Assembly (NCBI RefSeq): GCF_000471905.2
Contig: NW_006500327.1
Coordinates: forward strand, 485,822-549,821
Reading direction: 5' to 3'
Length of the DNA: 64,000 nucleotides
From: Amborella trichopoda
Taxonomy: Eukaryota > Streptophyta > Magnoliopsida > Amborellales > Amborellaceae
The position numbers were made by a program, and so were the translations under genes. This document shows positions 46,292-58,320 of the stretch, one piece after another; the first letter of the stretch is position 1; every line of letters begins with the position of its first letter. Under the pieces are notes generated by a model. The model did not search any database, was not told the origin of the DNA, and saw only the letters and a list, made by a program, of their open reading frames with translations.

Positions 46292-48019
46292 CCTGCTCCA
46301 ACAATAGCTAAACTGCATTAGCCATTAATATAATAACACTAAAATTATTATTCATTTCCAGCTTGCAAAATTCACTGCCCTCTTTGTAACCCACAAGACA
46401 AATAAAATGTTTTGAGACACCATTGAAATCCAAAAGTTTCACCATCATTTACGTGATTCATTTACATCCGCAAAGTTCAGTAAAAATTTGAAATACAAAA
46501 ATGAGAAACACTGAACGAATAAGTGAGGGGCAACAAGATGCAAAGAAACACTTATAAACTGTCACAGAACCACATTGGGATTCACTCGGGAAGCAATAGG
46601 AACGCATGTGGGAACCAAAAGTGGAGAGAGTTAGAAAAGGGAAGAGAAACTTAGATGGATTGACAAACAAAATTAGAAGCGTCCAGATAGAATTGTATGA
46701 ATCAAAGAACATACATGAGTATTTTGCTTAACACGTATCTCACTCAGCCTAGTTATACTTTCTCTCTTTCTGCCCGCCCATATACATGCATACACATTGA
46801 AGGCTGAAAGTGCCCCCCACCCCTCTATACACATGCATAAATAAAAATTAAACGTTGAAATATAGTAACTCTCTCTCTCTTCCCCATACGCATGCATAGA
46901 TATTAATTGTAGTAGATGTAGTTAACTCTCTCTCTCTCTCTCTTCTCTCTCCATGCACATCCATACCCATTAAGGTAGTATGTCATTTTAAGTTCTAATC
47001 AATCTTTCTCTCTCTTGAAGTGTAACTTCCGATTTTCCATTTCCCCCTCACAAGCACATAAGTATGAACCTAAAACATATATCCTAAGACATAGGGAACA
47101 ACATGAGTTTTCCCATGGGAGTGGAACAACCTCAATTGGTGATCCTGCTAGAAAGTTATGACTGCCTACCTAACGCAACCCATCTTTTTTACATAGGCTT
47201 GGACAGGTTTAGGGAAAGTCTAAGGTCTTCACCATTCTTAGACCAACTGTTAGAAAGTTATTACCAAAATACTAAATAATACCAACACCCATCAAGTCCT
47301 TATTTCAATTCCCAAATGTTTCACATAAATTTCTGTTTGACATGTGTTTCACATTCATTTAAAATGCGCTCCATATACTTCTTGTATTATGAATCACTTC
47401 TGCTTGGGAATCGGGCTTCCTTAGAACTGCACTTCGCACTCCATAGGGGCTTCTGGCAACTATGCTTTCAACCCCAAAGCATGGATCATTAGCCATACAC
47501 CTGGTTGTTGTATACTAGCTTCTGAAAGAGTCCAAAATTCTTGTGTTAATTACAAGAAGGAACCATGGACAAAAATAAATTGCCCTTGAGGGGATATAGG
47601 TAGCTCAAAGGTCAATTGTATCTATTATAATAATTATTATAAAGGTGTCTTCCCATGTCCTTAGGAAGTCTAACCATGGCAAGTTAGTAATCAAAAGGAT
47701 GACCAAGGCTTATGGGGCTTTTGGGCACCTCGGGATTTTGTTTAGTTAGGTGTGGTTCAGCTTGGTTTATTTAACTGCAAGATCCGACACCTTTACCTCC
47801 CTTTTTATTTAACTGCAAGATCCGACCCCTTTACCTCCCTTATGCAAACCAAATGTCTTTCCACCAGCCTAAATCCCAAGAGTGTACTTGGTATACCTAC
47901 TTTCACTGGAATTATCAATTAAAGACGAAAAGTGATGAAAGGAAGAAAACATAAGGGATGCACATATGGTGGTCCTGTGGGACCAAATTGGGGCAAAAGC
48001 TGTTAATGAAATTTATTGT
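46292..48019 (-). other. Probable intron sequence of the proline iminopeptidase gene
   Basis: No exon was recognised on either strand. CT microsatellites lie at 46869-46880 and 46925-46943, and a 38-bp tandem duplication at 47766-47841. It is intron only if the gene is intact. Confidence 0.35.
47766..47841 (+). repeat. 38-bp tandem duplication
   Basis: Two copies of a unit with ACTGCAAGATCCGAC and CCTTTACCTCCCT, offset by 38 bases. Confidence 0.85.
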
Positions 48020-48174
48020 TTTTGAATATGTTAACTTTGTATTAAGTAAACGAACTGTACAGTCTACAAAAAATACTGTCCACGAAGGACAGAAAAAGGC
48101 CTCAGGCTAAGTAAAAAAATGCTATACATTCAAAACTACAACGCTTATACAAAACGAACCGAAATAAAAGTTTT

Positions 48175-51100
48175 CTATGATATGGCTTGGGAAGCGCCCT
48201 CCTTAGCCAACGCGTTGGCCACCTGATTGGCCTCCTGCCAGGTATCAGTCCATAAGACCTGACTACGCCTGCAAATGTCAAAAATCTCATAAAAAATAGG
48301 TATGAGTCTCCAAAGAGGAGTGGCCTTGCATGAGGCCCAGGAGATGACATTTCTAGAGTCACCCTCCGCAACCAAGACTGTGCTCCAAGAGGAATCGTAA
48401 GATTTGAGGCCTTCAAAGTACTCAGGGTGCCGCCGAAGTGGAGTCCGCAAGACTAATAGGAGAGGCATAGGAGAAGAGAGTGGCACCCGCATGGTTCCTA
48501 AAGATGCCCCTTATACCAGCTGGATCGAGGTTGCCGAGGGAGCAGCCGTCAAAATTAAGTTCGGTTTGGACAGAATCTGGGGGCCTCCAAAGGGATGAGC
48601 GGGGGATGGGTCTGGGGTTGTGGTGAAGCATGGCCCGTCAGTTGAGTTGAAGGTCGATGGAGGAGATGAGCTTGAAATGGTTGTAGTTGGCGGCCCAAAA
48701 GATTACAGTGGACCTGATGACCTCCTTGAGAGAGAGCCAGTGCGAGACCTGTCCGTGGAAAACTCGACGGTTGCGTTCTATCAAAATGGTCCAAAGGGTT
48801 GCAGCCACTGAAGCTTTCCAAAGAAGAATGCCGGCCTTGGGCCAGGGGAAGAACTGCATTTGACAGAAGAGATGAGGGATAGAATCAGGTGTAACCCAGG
48901 ACCATCTGAAAGACTGCAGTAGGTCGTCCCAAAGGTGAGATGCTAAGGAGAAATGAATAAAAAGATGCACGTTCGATTCTTCTTCCTTACTGCACATGGG
49001 ACAGCAGTTGTGGATTTACATGCCTCGTCGTTGAAGCTGGTCAACTGTCAGAAATCGCTCTGACAATACTATCCAGTAAAAGACCTGGATTTTCGGGGGG
49101 TATAAAAGGCATCCAAACTCGTGAGAGCATGGCCTGCTGAGGAGAGGAGGCAAGAGCAGGGTTGATGAGCTTATGGTAAAAGGAAGACACAGTGAAGGTG
49201 CCCGAGGAGGTCGGGGTCCAAAGAATTCGATCTTGGCCCCAAGAAGGGAAGAAAAATGAGTGTAAGATAGTGGAGAGTTCCAAGAAGGCAGGCACCTCCT
49301 CGTCCTGGTGATCTATACGGAAGTTAGGGATCCAATCCCGGGAATTCCCACCATATGTTAAGAGGTCAGTGACCAGGGCCCCGGGGTTTCTAGCTAAGCT
49401 GTAGAGGGTAGGAAAGCGAATTCTCAAGGGAGTTTCACCTAACCAATGGTCGTCTCAGAATTTGATTTTGTTGCCCACCCTAGGGTGGAAGCGAATGAGG
49501 GTTTTGAATGGATGGAGGCAACAAAAAATGGATTTCTAGAAAGAGTTGTGGCCAGCCCTCTCAAGGAGAAACAAAGGGGAGGAATGAAGGTTGTATTTGT
49601 AGCTCAGGATCTGGTGCCACAAGTGGCCCTCCTGGGTGGCCATTTTCCACCACCATTTGTCAAGTAAGGTTATTTGTTCTTTTGGAGGAAGTAGATACCC
49701 AGACCACCTAAGGTTTTGGGCATGCAAACCCTACTCCAAGAGATGAGGTGGTATTTCTTGGTGTCCTTGTTGCCCGACCAAAGGAGGTTGCGCATTAATT
49801 TCTCCAAGCACTGTGCTACTGAGACAGGCATGTGAAAGAGCAACATTTGGTAGATGGGGACGTTGGAGAGGGTTGCCTTAATGAGGGCAACCCTGCCTGC
49901 CGAGGAAAGGTATCGCCTTTCCAAGTGACCAATTTGCGTTCAAATCTATCAATAATGTGGCTCCACTGAGTCTTCTTGGGTTTTCCATGGCACAAGGGAA
50001 AACCTAGGTAGCTGGAGGGTAGAGACTCAATCGCACAACCTCACCTTTCAGTAGGAGCTTGGGTTGAGTCAGGGTCAAGGGCAGTAGCAATCACTTTCGA
50101 TTTTGCCAGGCTCACTTTGAAGCCTGTGGCAAAGTGGAAGCATTTAAGAAAGAGTAGCAGCATGTCCACCTGTTGGGTTGACACGTCACATAAAATGATT
50201 GTGTCGTCGGCATATTGGAAGCGGGAGATGGTGGGGCCATTCATGCTTGTTTTGAAGCCCTCCAGGAGGCCCTCTTGGTAAATTCTGAAGGTGGCTCTAC
50301 TAAAGACTTCTGCTACTATTGCAAATAAGAAAGGAGAGAGAGGTTCCCCCCGCTGAAGATCCCTGGAGGACGAGAAGAAGCCCTAGGGAGAGCCGTTGAT
50401 GAGGACCGAGAAATGAGGTTGGTGAATACAACTGCTTATCCGTCTTCTTCAGTGAATGCCGAAACCTATCTTGTGAAGGGTTTCATCAAGAAAGGCCCAG
50501 TCAACATGGTCCTAGGCTTTCTCTCAATCAAGTTTGAACACCAGACCCAGAGTTTTGGAGGAGATTGAGGAATGAATGCACTTGTGTGCCACCAGGGCTC
50601 CATCAAGAATCTCGCGGTCTTTGACAAAGGCAGTCTGGTGTGGGGAGATAACCCGATTTAAAACATGCCTTAAGTTTGGAAGCTAGAACTTTAGCCAATA
50701 TTTTATATGAATCGTTAATCATATTAATGGGTCTGAAATCCTTGAGATCCTCAGCCCCTTTAATCTTAGGGATGAGAGCAATGAAAGTGGCATTCATTCC
50801 CTTGTGAATTATCCCACGCTCGTGGAACTCTGGGAAGAAAAAAAGCATGTCGGACCTTAGAGAGACCTAAAACCTTTTGAAAAGGGCTATTGCGAAATTG
50901 TCAGGATAGGGAGCTCGGTCTTTGCCCAAGTCATTGATGGCTTCAAGGATTTTGGTCTTGGAGAAGAGGCATTCAAGCCAGAGGGCTTGATTAGCGGGAA
51001 TGGATTGAAAAGAGAGGTTAGACATCGTGGGAGTGGCTCTCACTGAAGCTCTGAGTAGGTTGTAGTACTCGATGATGGCCATTTCAATAAGATGAGGCTG

Positions 51101-52057
51101 ATTGTAAATGGAACATTGGGTTTGGATTTGGGTGATGGTGTTGTCCCTTCTACAGTTTGCAATTATGTGGAAGAAAGTAGTGTCCAAGTCACCACTTTTC
51201 AGCCATTTGACCCGCGACCTTTGGGCCCAGTGGATCTCCTCTTTCCTCGGGGTATTGTAAAGGTCTAGTTTGAGTTGGGACTGGAGAAGGGACTCGATGG
51301 AAGTAAGGAGGCGAGACTCCTTGACAAGGTCCAAGTGGTGGATGGAACTGAGGAGTTGCTCCTTCTAGGTATGGAAATTGTCAAGGAGTTGACGACTCTA
51401 GTTTTCTAGGGAGAATTTAAGGTGGAGTTTTCTTTGGAGTCGATAACCAGCCCAGCCATGGACCTTGGACGAGTAGGAGGACCACTAGGAGGACAGGAGA
51501 GAAAGGAGGCTAGGTTCCTCAAGCTACAACATTTCAAAACAAAAGGGTCTGGGGCCACCAAGGCCCGGTAGGGTGTTGAGAAGGAGAGGCTTGCGATATG
51601 AGGTGGTTTTGGGGAGAGCTAGAGAATGAGTGCCTGGAAAGGAAGAGTCCCATTCCGGGCTACATAGGAAGCGATCTAATTTAGAAAAAGAAGGGGAAGA
51701 TGACGAGTTATTAGATCATGTGAAAACCACCCCTTGTAAGGGAATGTCCAAGAATTCATGTTGAGCTATGAAGTCGGAAAAGCCAGCATGGCTAGGGAGA
51801 TCCAGTCCTCTCGAGGGACCATCTAGTGACATTAAAGTCCCCTCCCAGGCGCCACCTGGTCGGGGTTGAGAGCTGATGTCGTGGCTCTCACAGCTGGGTC
51901 CTATTGCTATCCGAGTTGGGGTTGTACATGGTCAAGAACTTCCAAGGCAAACTATCTGTTCTAGTGAGGGACATTGTGACAGAGTAGGAAGCTCCTACTG
52001 AGGAAGTGAGGGCATGGCAGGAGGGTTCCCAAATGCCCCTAGGGAACCTAGAGCCAC
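48175..52057 (-). pseudogene. LINE ORF2, C-terminal three quarters (RT, zf-RVT, RNase H)
   Basis: Order on the minus strand: endonuclease C-terminal part (52057-51780, with MYNPNSDSNR); linker with RVKWLKSGDLDTTFFH (about 51220-51170); RT start ATFIALIPKIKG and DFRPINMINDSYK (about 50790-50700); LSPFLFAIVAE; catalytic QYADDT with YADD at 50214-50203, intact; thumb region 49924-49670; connection 49427-49041; zf-RVT with AATLWTILIERNRRVFHG (about 48825-48770); RNase H LNFDGCSLGNLDPAGIRG (about 48562-48507) to 48175. Several stops and shifts interrupt it, including near 50510 and 50390. It is a non-functional copy of moderate age. Confidence 0.85.
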
Positions 52058-53036
52058 CATAGTTAAAAAAAGCGGACCGCCCAGCGCCTAGGCGGTCCAG
52101 AAGGCCTGGGCGCATTGCCCAAGCCTAGGCGGCCAAACTAGGCGGTGGTCCCTGGGCGGCCACCCAGGGCCTGCGCCCTGCCCAGAGGCGGAAAACCTTT
52201 TTTTTTTTTTTTTCATTTTTTTCAAAGATATAAAAGTTAAGAATGATGGCCTTTAGGTTCATTTGAACCCTAAATCCACCAGAACCCCTTTTAGAGTAAC
52301 AGAAACCTCCAAAAAACTACATTTTATTGGATCGAATCATCAAAGTGTTTTTCAAAGTTTCAACCAAAGTAAATGCATTTTTTAGATTGCTTGTTTTATT
52401 TTGAGATGTCTTCTTCAGGAGTTAGTCGGAGTGGAGATCCCGGTTGGAAATACGGATACAACCTGAATCCAAATGACACAAATTGCATTCGATGCAATTT
52501 TTGTGAAAAAGATACAAAAGGAGGCATAAATCGGTTTAAGAAATATTAAGGGGGATGTTGCCCCTTGTAAAAAAGTTCCGGAAGCTATCAAGGAGGAGAT
52601 TAAGCAATTTTTAAGTTATGAAAAACAAAAACAAGAACAAAATCCTTGTCATAGAGCTATTTCTGCTACTCCTAGAAAAAGTGATCGGGATTGGAAGTAT
52701 GAGTACAACCCAAAACCAAATGATAAAAATTGAATAAGGTATAATTTTTGTGAAAAAGATACCAATGGGGGCATTAACCGATTCAAAAAACACCTTGCTG
52801 GTGTTAGAGATAATGTTGCTTCATGTACAAAGGTTCCTGAAGCAGTTCGAGATGAGATTAGACATTATTTGAATTTTGAAGAACCAAAAAAGGATGAAAA
52901 TAAGCCATGTTTTATGGAAGTATCTTCTCCAGTTTCTAGTCGGAGTGGTGATCTGGGTTGGAAGTATGATTATATCCCGAATCCAAGTGATAAAAATCGT
53001 ATTAAATGTAATTATTGTAGAAAGGATACTAATGGG

Positions 53037-54816
53037 TAGTGTATCAAAAAGTGCTAGGCGGGTCCTAGGCGGCCTGGGGGATCTAGGCCGCCTAGCGCCT
53101 AAGCGGGTGCCCAGAACCTAGGTGGCTGCCCAGTTGAAAAAAAATAAAAATCCCATTGTCCCAATATATCATATTCCAACAATCCAACTTCAATAAAAAA
53201 AAAAAAATAGAACTCGAGAAGAGAATTTTGATAATCCATATTGTTAAAACAGTAAACTGTAAAACCATACAAGTGATATAAAAGTCAACACCCAATGCAA
53301 CAGAAATATACAGAAATTTAGAAATATACAATCTAACAAAAGTCAACTGACTCAAGTCACTCAACACTAGACTATACAGTTTAACAGAAGTCAACAGTCA
53401 ACAAACTCAACAGTCAACACTCAGTACCAAGAGGTAAGAGTCTTCAAACATCATCATCATCATCATCATCAAAAGGAATATCAATAGCGCAAGCCTCATC
53501 ATATGCATCAGAGTCGAGGCCATTATCATCAGAGTCATCTCCCTCTTCAATATAACGTTCATCCTCTTCTGTTTCTTTTGAATCTGCCTCTTCCTCCTCC
53601 TCTTCTTCTAACTTCTTCTTACTAGTATGTGTAGGTTGTGCGGATGAGGCCCTAGGAGTATTGGCTGAGGAGTATTGACCGCTGTACCCTTCTTTTTGTG
53701 CTTCTCTAAACTCAAATATTGTATAATTTCCTCCTTGATAGCCTCAGGAACATTTATACACGGGGCAACATCCCTTGTAATATTGGCAAGGTGTTTTTTA
53801 AACTGATAAATGCCCCCATTAGTATCCTTTCCACAATAATTACATTGAATACGATTTTTATCTCTTGGATTCGGGATATAACCATACTTCCAACCCACCA
53901 CTCCGACGACTAGAAGTTGGAAAAGATACTTCCATAGAACAAAGCTTATTTTCATCATTTTTTGGTTCTTCAAAATTCAAAAGATGTCTAATCTCATCTT
54001 GAACTGCTTCAGAAACCCTTGTACAAGAAGCAACATTACCTCTAACACCAGCAAGGTGTTTTTCGAATCGGCTAATACTCCCATTGGTATCTTTTTCACA
54101 AAAATTACACCTTATACAATTTTTATCATTTGGTTTTGGGTTATATCCATACTTCCAACTTGGATCACTTTTTCTAGAAGTACCAGAAATAGATCTATGA
54201 CAAGGATTTTGTTCTTGTTTTTGTTTTACATAACTTAAAAATTGCTTAATCTCCTCTCTGATAGCTTCAGGAACATTTTTACAAGGGGCAACATCCCCCT
54301 TAATACCGGCAAGATGTTTCTTAAACCGGTTTATGCCTCCTTTTGTATCTTTTTCACAAAAATTGCATCTAATGCAATTTTTGTCATTTGGATTCGGGTT
54401 GTATCTATATTTCTAACCCGGATCTCCACTCCGACTAACTCCTGAAGAAGACATCTCAAAATAAAGCAAGCAATCTAAAAAATGCACTTACTTTGGTTGC
54501 TTGAACTCCAAAACTTTGATAAACACTTCGATGATCGATCCAATGAAATGTAGTTTTTTGGAGGTTGTTTTTAGTCTAAAGGGGCTTCTTGTGGGTTTAG
54601 GATTCAAATGAACCTAAAAGCCATCATTCTTAACCTTTAAATCTTTCAAAATAACAAAACAAAAAAAAAAAATCATTTTTTCTGCCTCTGGGAGGGGCGT
54701 AGGCCATGGGCGACCGCTCGAGGACAGACCACCCAGTTTTACCGCCTAGGCCTGGGCGAAGCGCCGAGGCCTTTTGGACCGCCTAGGTGCTGAGCGGTCC
54801 GTTTTTTAAATCAATG
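53037..54816 (-). mobile_element. hAT internal-deletion derivative B, nested in A
   Basis: It is flanked by CTAATGGG at 53029-53036 and 54817-54824, a perfect 8-bp target duplication. Its right end begins TAGTGTATCAAAAAGTGC at 53037 and its left end, read on the minus strand from 54816, is CATTGATTTAAAAAACGG. It is 1780 bp, the same family as A, in opposite orientation. The insertion point is inside the third BED unit of A. Confidence 0.9.
53444..54454 (-). pseudogene. Triple BED zinc-finger protein with acidic tail, from derivative B (near-intact)
   Basis: ATG 54454-54452, TGA 53446-53444: 1011 bases, a multiple of three. BED unit 1 has C-X2-C-X13-H-X10-C but a TAG replaces the first aromatic (near 54415). 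Unit 2 (WKYGYNPKPNDKNC) is intact apart from single changes. Small indels disturb the frame before unit 3, which reads GWKYGYIPNPRDKN, CNYCGKDTNGGIYQFKKHL. The acidic tail follows (EEEEEEADSKETEEDE, then an Asp run). Length would be about 336 residues. It is the better preserved of the two copies. Confidence 0.8.
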
Positions 54817-55559
54817 CTAATGGGGGTATTTACCGGTTTAGAAAACACCTTGCCGGTATTGCGGGGGATGTTGCCCTGTGTAAAAATGTTCCTGAGGCTA
54901 CTAAAGAGGAAATTATACAATATTTGAGTTTAGAGAAGCACGAAAATAAGGGTACAGCAGCCAAGACTCCTAGGGCCTCATCTACACAGACTGCACATAC
55001 TAGTAAGAGGAAGGTAGAAGAAGAGGAATAGGCAGATTCAGAAGAAACAGAGGAGGACGAGCGTTATATTGAAGAGGGAGATGACTCTGATGATGATGAT
55101 GACCTCGACTCTGACACATATGATGAGGCTTGCCCTATTGATATTCCTTCTGATGATGATGATGATGATGACTGAAGACTCTTGCCTCTTGGTGTTGACT
55201 GCTGAGTGTTGAGTGTTGAGTCCGTTGACTGTTGTGTTGAGTCATGAGTGTTGACTTTTTGTTAGACTGTATATTTTCTAAATTTTTGTATATTTCTGTT
55301 GTGTTGAGTGTTGACTTTTATATCGTACACTTGTATGGTTTTACAGTTTACTGTTTTAACAATATGGATTATCAAAATTCTCTTCTCAACTTCTATCTTT
55401 TTTCTTTTTTTTTTCAACTTGGAATATGGTATATTGGGATTTTTACTTTTTTTTCAACTGGGTGCCCGCCTAGGTGCTAGGCGGCTTGGACCCCCCAGGC
55501 TGCCTAGGACTTGCCTAGTGCTTTTTGATACACTGAGAACCACCCATTGATAGGGTGTA

Positions 55560-55717
55560 GGACCCCAAACTTGACGAATTTGCCGCAAGGAGGGAGATGG
55601 CAATTTGGCTTCGATTAGAGCTAGGATGGAGGGAGAGTACTTGGCACAAAAAGTTAGCACTAAGTTGCACTTATGGGGAGAGCCGAGCCCTCGAATGTTC
55701 CACACCAGGAGCTTCAT
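55560..55717 (-). pseudogene. LINE ORF2 start, endonuclease N-terminus
   Basis: MKLLVWNIRGLGSPHK is the classic start of a plant L1 ORF2 endonuclease, followed by ALIEAKL. The reading is interrupted at the hAT insertion (55535). The ATG (55717-55715) overlaps the ORF1 stop as TGATG. Confidence 0.85.
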
Positions 55718-58300
55718 CAGTTAGGATTTTTTGTGGTGGCATCTAGGCAAGCGTCTAAGGATGTTGCCATCGGGGGCAGGCACTGATGGAGATGGAGCAT
55801 AAGATGAAGCATGGGTCCCAAGGTTGTAGTTAACCCCAAAGACCAGGTTTGAGAGCTCGCAAAGCCTTTCCTACTTACTTTAAACCTGTTTTGAGCATCT
55901 AACTTGAAGAGGGCCTCCACGTCTTCCTGATAACCATCAAATTTGAAGCCTATGACCGTCATGACCTTGTTGATGTCCCATTGCGCGTGATCCATGTCCG
56001 AAACAAAGCTGAAGCCCACTGTCGGAGCAGAATAGTTGCTGAGAGAGGTGGGAGAGTGTCAGTTAGGGGGGCTTAAGGGAAAATTCTGAGAAGTTAACGG
56101 TCCAGTTAACGCATTAGGGAGAGGGAAGATGAGGGGATGGCGAGCCTTGGGAGGAAGAGAGCGGCACAGAGGGCGGATACGTGATGGAAGAAGAGGTGGA
56201 TGAGAGTAGAGGGAGGCTGGGGGCAGCAATGTTGAGAAGGCTGACTGTAAATATGAGGCCGAGTTTGGGTGGAGGGAGCGAGGGTTGGCATGGGAACCAA
56301 AGTGGGTAGGAAGAAGTTATGGTTTAGAATGGAGGATAGTCTGGAGGAGAAGGATGGGTAGGAGAGGGTTTAAGACAAAGAAGTGGAAAGGACAATAGAA
56401 GGGGCTGGGGTGGCGGTGAGGGGAAAGGCAGATAATGGGGGAGGGAAGAGGGGGAAGGCAGGTGGGGAAAGGAGAAGAGGGGTGTTGTAGAACCCCTGAT
56501 GAGAGACAAGAGGAAGGGTTGGATCCAAGTGGTGAGCGAGGGGGGAGAAGGCAACGAGGGGGCAAGGATAGAAGTGGGAGAGAGAAGAGAATGACTGAAT
56601 GTTGAGGCTTGACAAGATCTATGTCGGCTACAACCGGCCATTGGTAAGAGGGGTTCGACAGAAAAGGGGAGGCAAGATGCTGGAGAAGTGGGTCAAGAGG
56701 GGAGTGGCTAGGGTCCGGCTGCCTGAAAGGGAATGGTTCTTCTCAAGGTTGGAGTGAGGGAGGAGCGGGGGAAGTTGGTGCAGAGGTGGTGGGGAGAGAG
56801 AGGAGGTTAGAGGGAGGTTAATTGGAGAGAGGGGCAGGGGTGGAGGAAGGGGTTACTGAAGCTCCATGCGAGGGGAAAGAAGGAAGAAAGGTATCGACAT
56901 AAGGATGCGGGAAATCTGGAAGAGGGATAACGAGAGGAGGGAGTAATGATGGTGAAGCTGAGCGGGAAGAAAGAGCGGCACATTTGAAAGGTCACAGGTG
57001 GAAGTACCCACTGATGGGGAGAGGAGAAAAGCCTCGAGACGGACGACTGAGGTGAGGCGGGGCCAGCTCACACGAAAACGGGGGAAGATAGACAGGAGGC
57101 TCATCGATCATGAAGGTCCGAGAGATGGACAGTGAGAGATAAATGAGGGAGGAGAGGGCGTGAGGTGTGGGAAGAGGTGATGGGCAAGGGAGGGGACACG
57201 TGGAAGGGAGAGGTGGACGGGGGACAAATGGTTGATGTGGGAAGTTCAGAGGGTGGTGCAAGAGGCACGTGTACATGGGAGATACAGGCGGGGAACATGT
57301 GGCTAGCAGAGGGCGGTAGAGAAGTCGAGGCACTGATGAGTGGAGAGGATGGTGGCGGCACAACGTCTGAAGTGATGACATCGGTCGCAATTGGAGCCTT
57401 AGGGTGAGGAATGAGGCGTCAGTAGAGGTGGGAATCATGAACCTATCCCGTGCTCCAGAATTAGGAGGATGGTGGTCCCTTTTGAAAGCGGGCTTGCGGT
57501 GGTCTCTAGGACCTGGCAAAGACAAAGGTGGATTATAATTGGCCCTATGCTTTCTGTGGACCGTAGTCCAGCTGCTGTGATCCGCAGGAATGACAGGATG
57601 GTGGTCCCCACAGTGCATGGCGAGCGGGAGAGTGGGAGGAGGAGATCCAGGAAGTAAGGTTTCAAAAGAAGCCACCATCAATGGAGAGTCAAAGAATGGA
57701 GGGGATTGAAAGAGGATCCAAAGTCTCAACCAAAAGTATGATAAACCCAAAGGGGAGGAACTCCAAGGACTTCCAGTGGAATGTGATGAGCCGGCCACAC
57801 CTGTCGCCGATAGAACGGAAGGTAGAGGGGTGCCTGGAATGCAAATCAATCTCAGCCACAGTAAGCCCAAGTTTTTAGGGTTTTGAGGCACCCTGTAAGG
57901 GAGTCTAGGCCACCAAAGAGAGAGACGCCCCTTTGAAGGCACAAGGATGGGACTGGAGAGTGAGATTTGCTGACTAGGCCGACGGGAAAGTGAAGAGAAC
58001 GAGGCCCATTGTGAAGCCTCCTGTAGGAAAGGTTTGCCTCTTTCCAAAATAGTAATAGAGGGAGGGGTGGAGGAAGAGGAGGGTTGTAGAGAGGAGGGAG
58101 CAGAAGGATGGGAGGCTATGATGAGGTGAGTGTAGTTTAGTGTAGTTTTCGTACAGAGGAGGGAGAGGGAGATAAGCAGGGGAAGATGGGAAAGGGGGAG
58201 AAGGGAGAGAGGTAGGGGGAGACGGGAGAGGGCGGAGGGTCAAGAAGCAAAGGGAGATGGGAGAGGGGTAGAGAGACGATAAGCCGGGGGATATAGGAGA
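55717..58300 (-). pseudogene. LINE ORF1 and 5' region, broken
   Basis: The last 100 codons (56019-55717) are open and read through to the stop that overlaps ORF2. Upstream, short ORF1-like pieces such as SIGDRCGRLI (about 57816-57787 on the minus strand) occur out of frame with each other. The strand is strongly CT-rich from 56300 to 58300, so it encodes long Pro/Ser/Leu-rich frames (one of 351 codons, 58047-56992) that reflect composition more than protein. ORF1 of plant L1 elements encodes an RNA-binding protein; a zinc knuckle was not found here. Confidence 0.6.
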
Positions 58301-58320
58301 GAGGTCATTTTTTGCCCTAA

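Larger units (their letters stand above)
52406..55175 (+). pseudogene. Triple BED zinc-finger protein with acidic tail, from derivative A (interrupted by B)
   Basis: ATG 52406, TGA 55173-55175. Three tandem BED-like units are seen: GWKYGYNLNPNDTNC then C-X2-C at about 52490; a second with WKYEYNPKPNDKN at about 52690; a third with GWKYDYIPNPSDKN at about 52960. The third is cut at 53036 by copy B and resumes at 54825 (GIYRFRKHLAG). Each unit should have C-X2-C-X13-H-X10-C; unit 1 has lost its HL step through a small deletion that also shifts frame, and stops occur in unit 2 and in the tail. The tail (about 55010-55172) is almost all Glu, Asp and Ser, ending in an Asp run. BED fingers bind DNA at hAT ends. 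No DUF659, DDE or hATC region is present. Confidence 0.75.
52058..55535 (+). mobile_element. hAT internal-deletion derivative A (host of copy B)
   Basis: The ends are CATAGTTAAAAAAAGCGG at 52058 and TTTTTGATACACTG at 55535 (inverse CAGTGTATCAAAAA). The flanks are AGAGCCAC (52050-52057) and AGAACCAC (55536-55543), an 8-bp target duplication with one mismatch. Without copy B and its target repeat the element is 1690 bp. It lies within the endonuclease domain of the LINE. Dense CCTAGGCGG-type words fill the first 130 bp and the last 90 bp. It carries the coding remnant described separately and no transposase catalytic domain. Confidence 0.85.
48020..58320 (-). mobile_element. L1-type LINE, nearly full length, split by nested hAT elements
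   Basis: From high to low coordinates on the minus strand: CT-rich 5' region and ORF1 (about 58300-55717), ORF2 endonuclease start (55717), hAT insertion (55535-52058), rest of the endonuclease, RT, zf-RVT and RNase H (to about 48175), then a 3' UTR ending near 48020-48060 in an A-rich run. Without the insertion it is about 6.8 kb, a normal plant L1 length. No target duplication was found with confidence. Stops and frame changes show it is dead. Confidence 0.8.

Noticed and set aside
56992-58047. 351-codon frame on the minus strand
   Set aside because: The strand is very CT-rich, which removes stops and gives Pro/Ser/Leu-rich frames. ORF1-like pieces lie in other frames. It is treated as part of the broken LINE ORF1 region, not as a separate gene.
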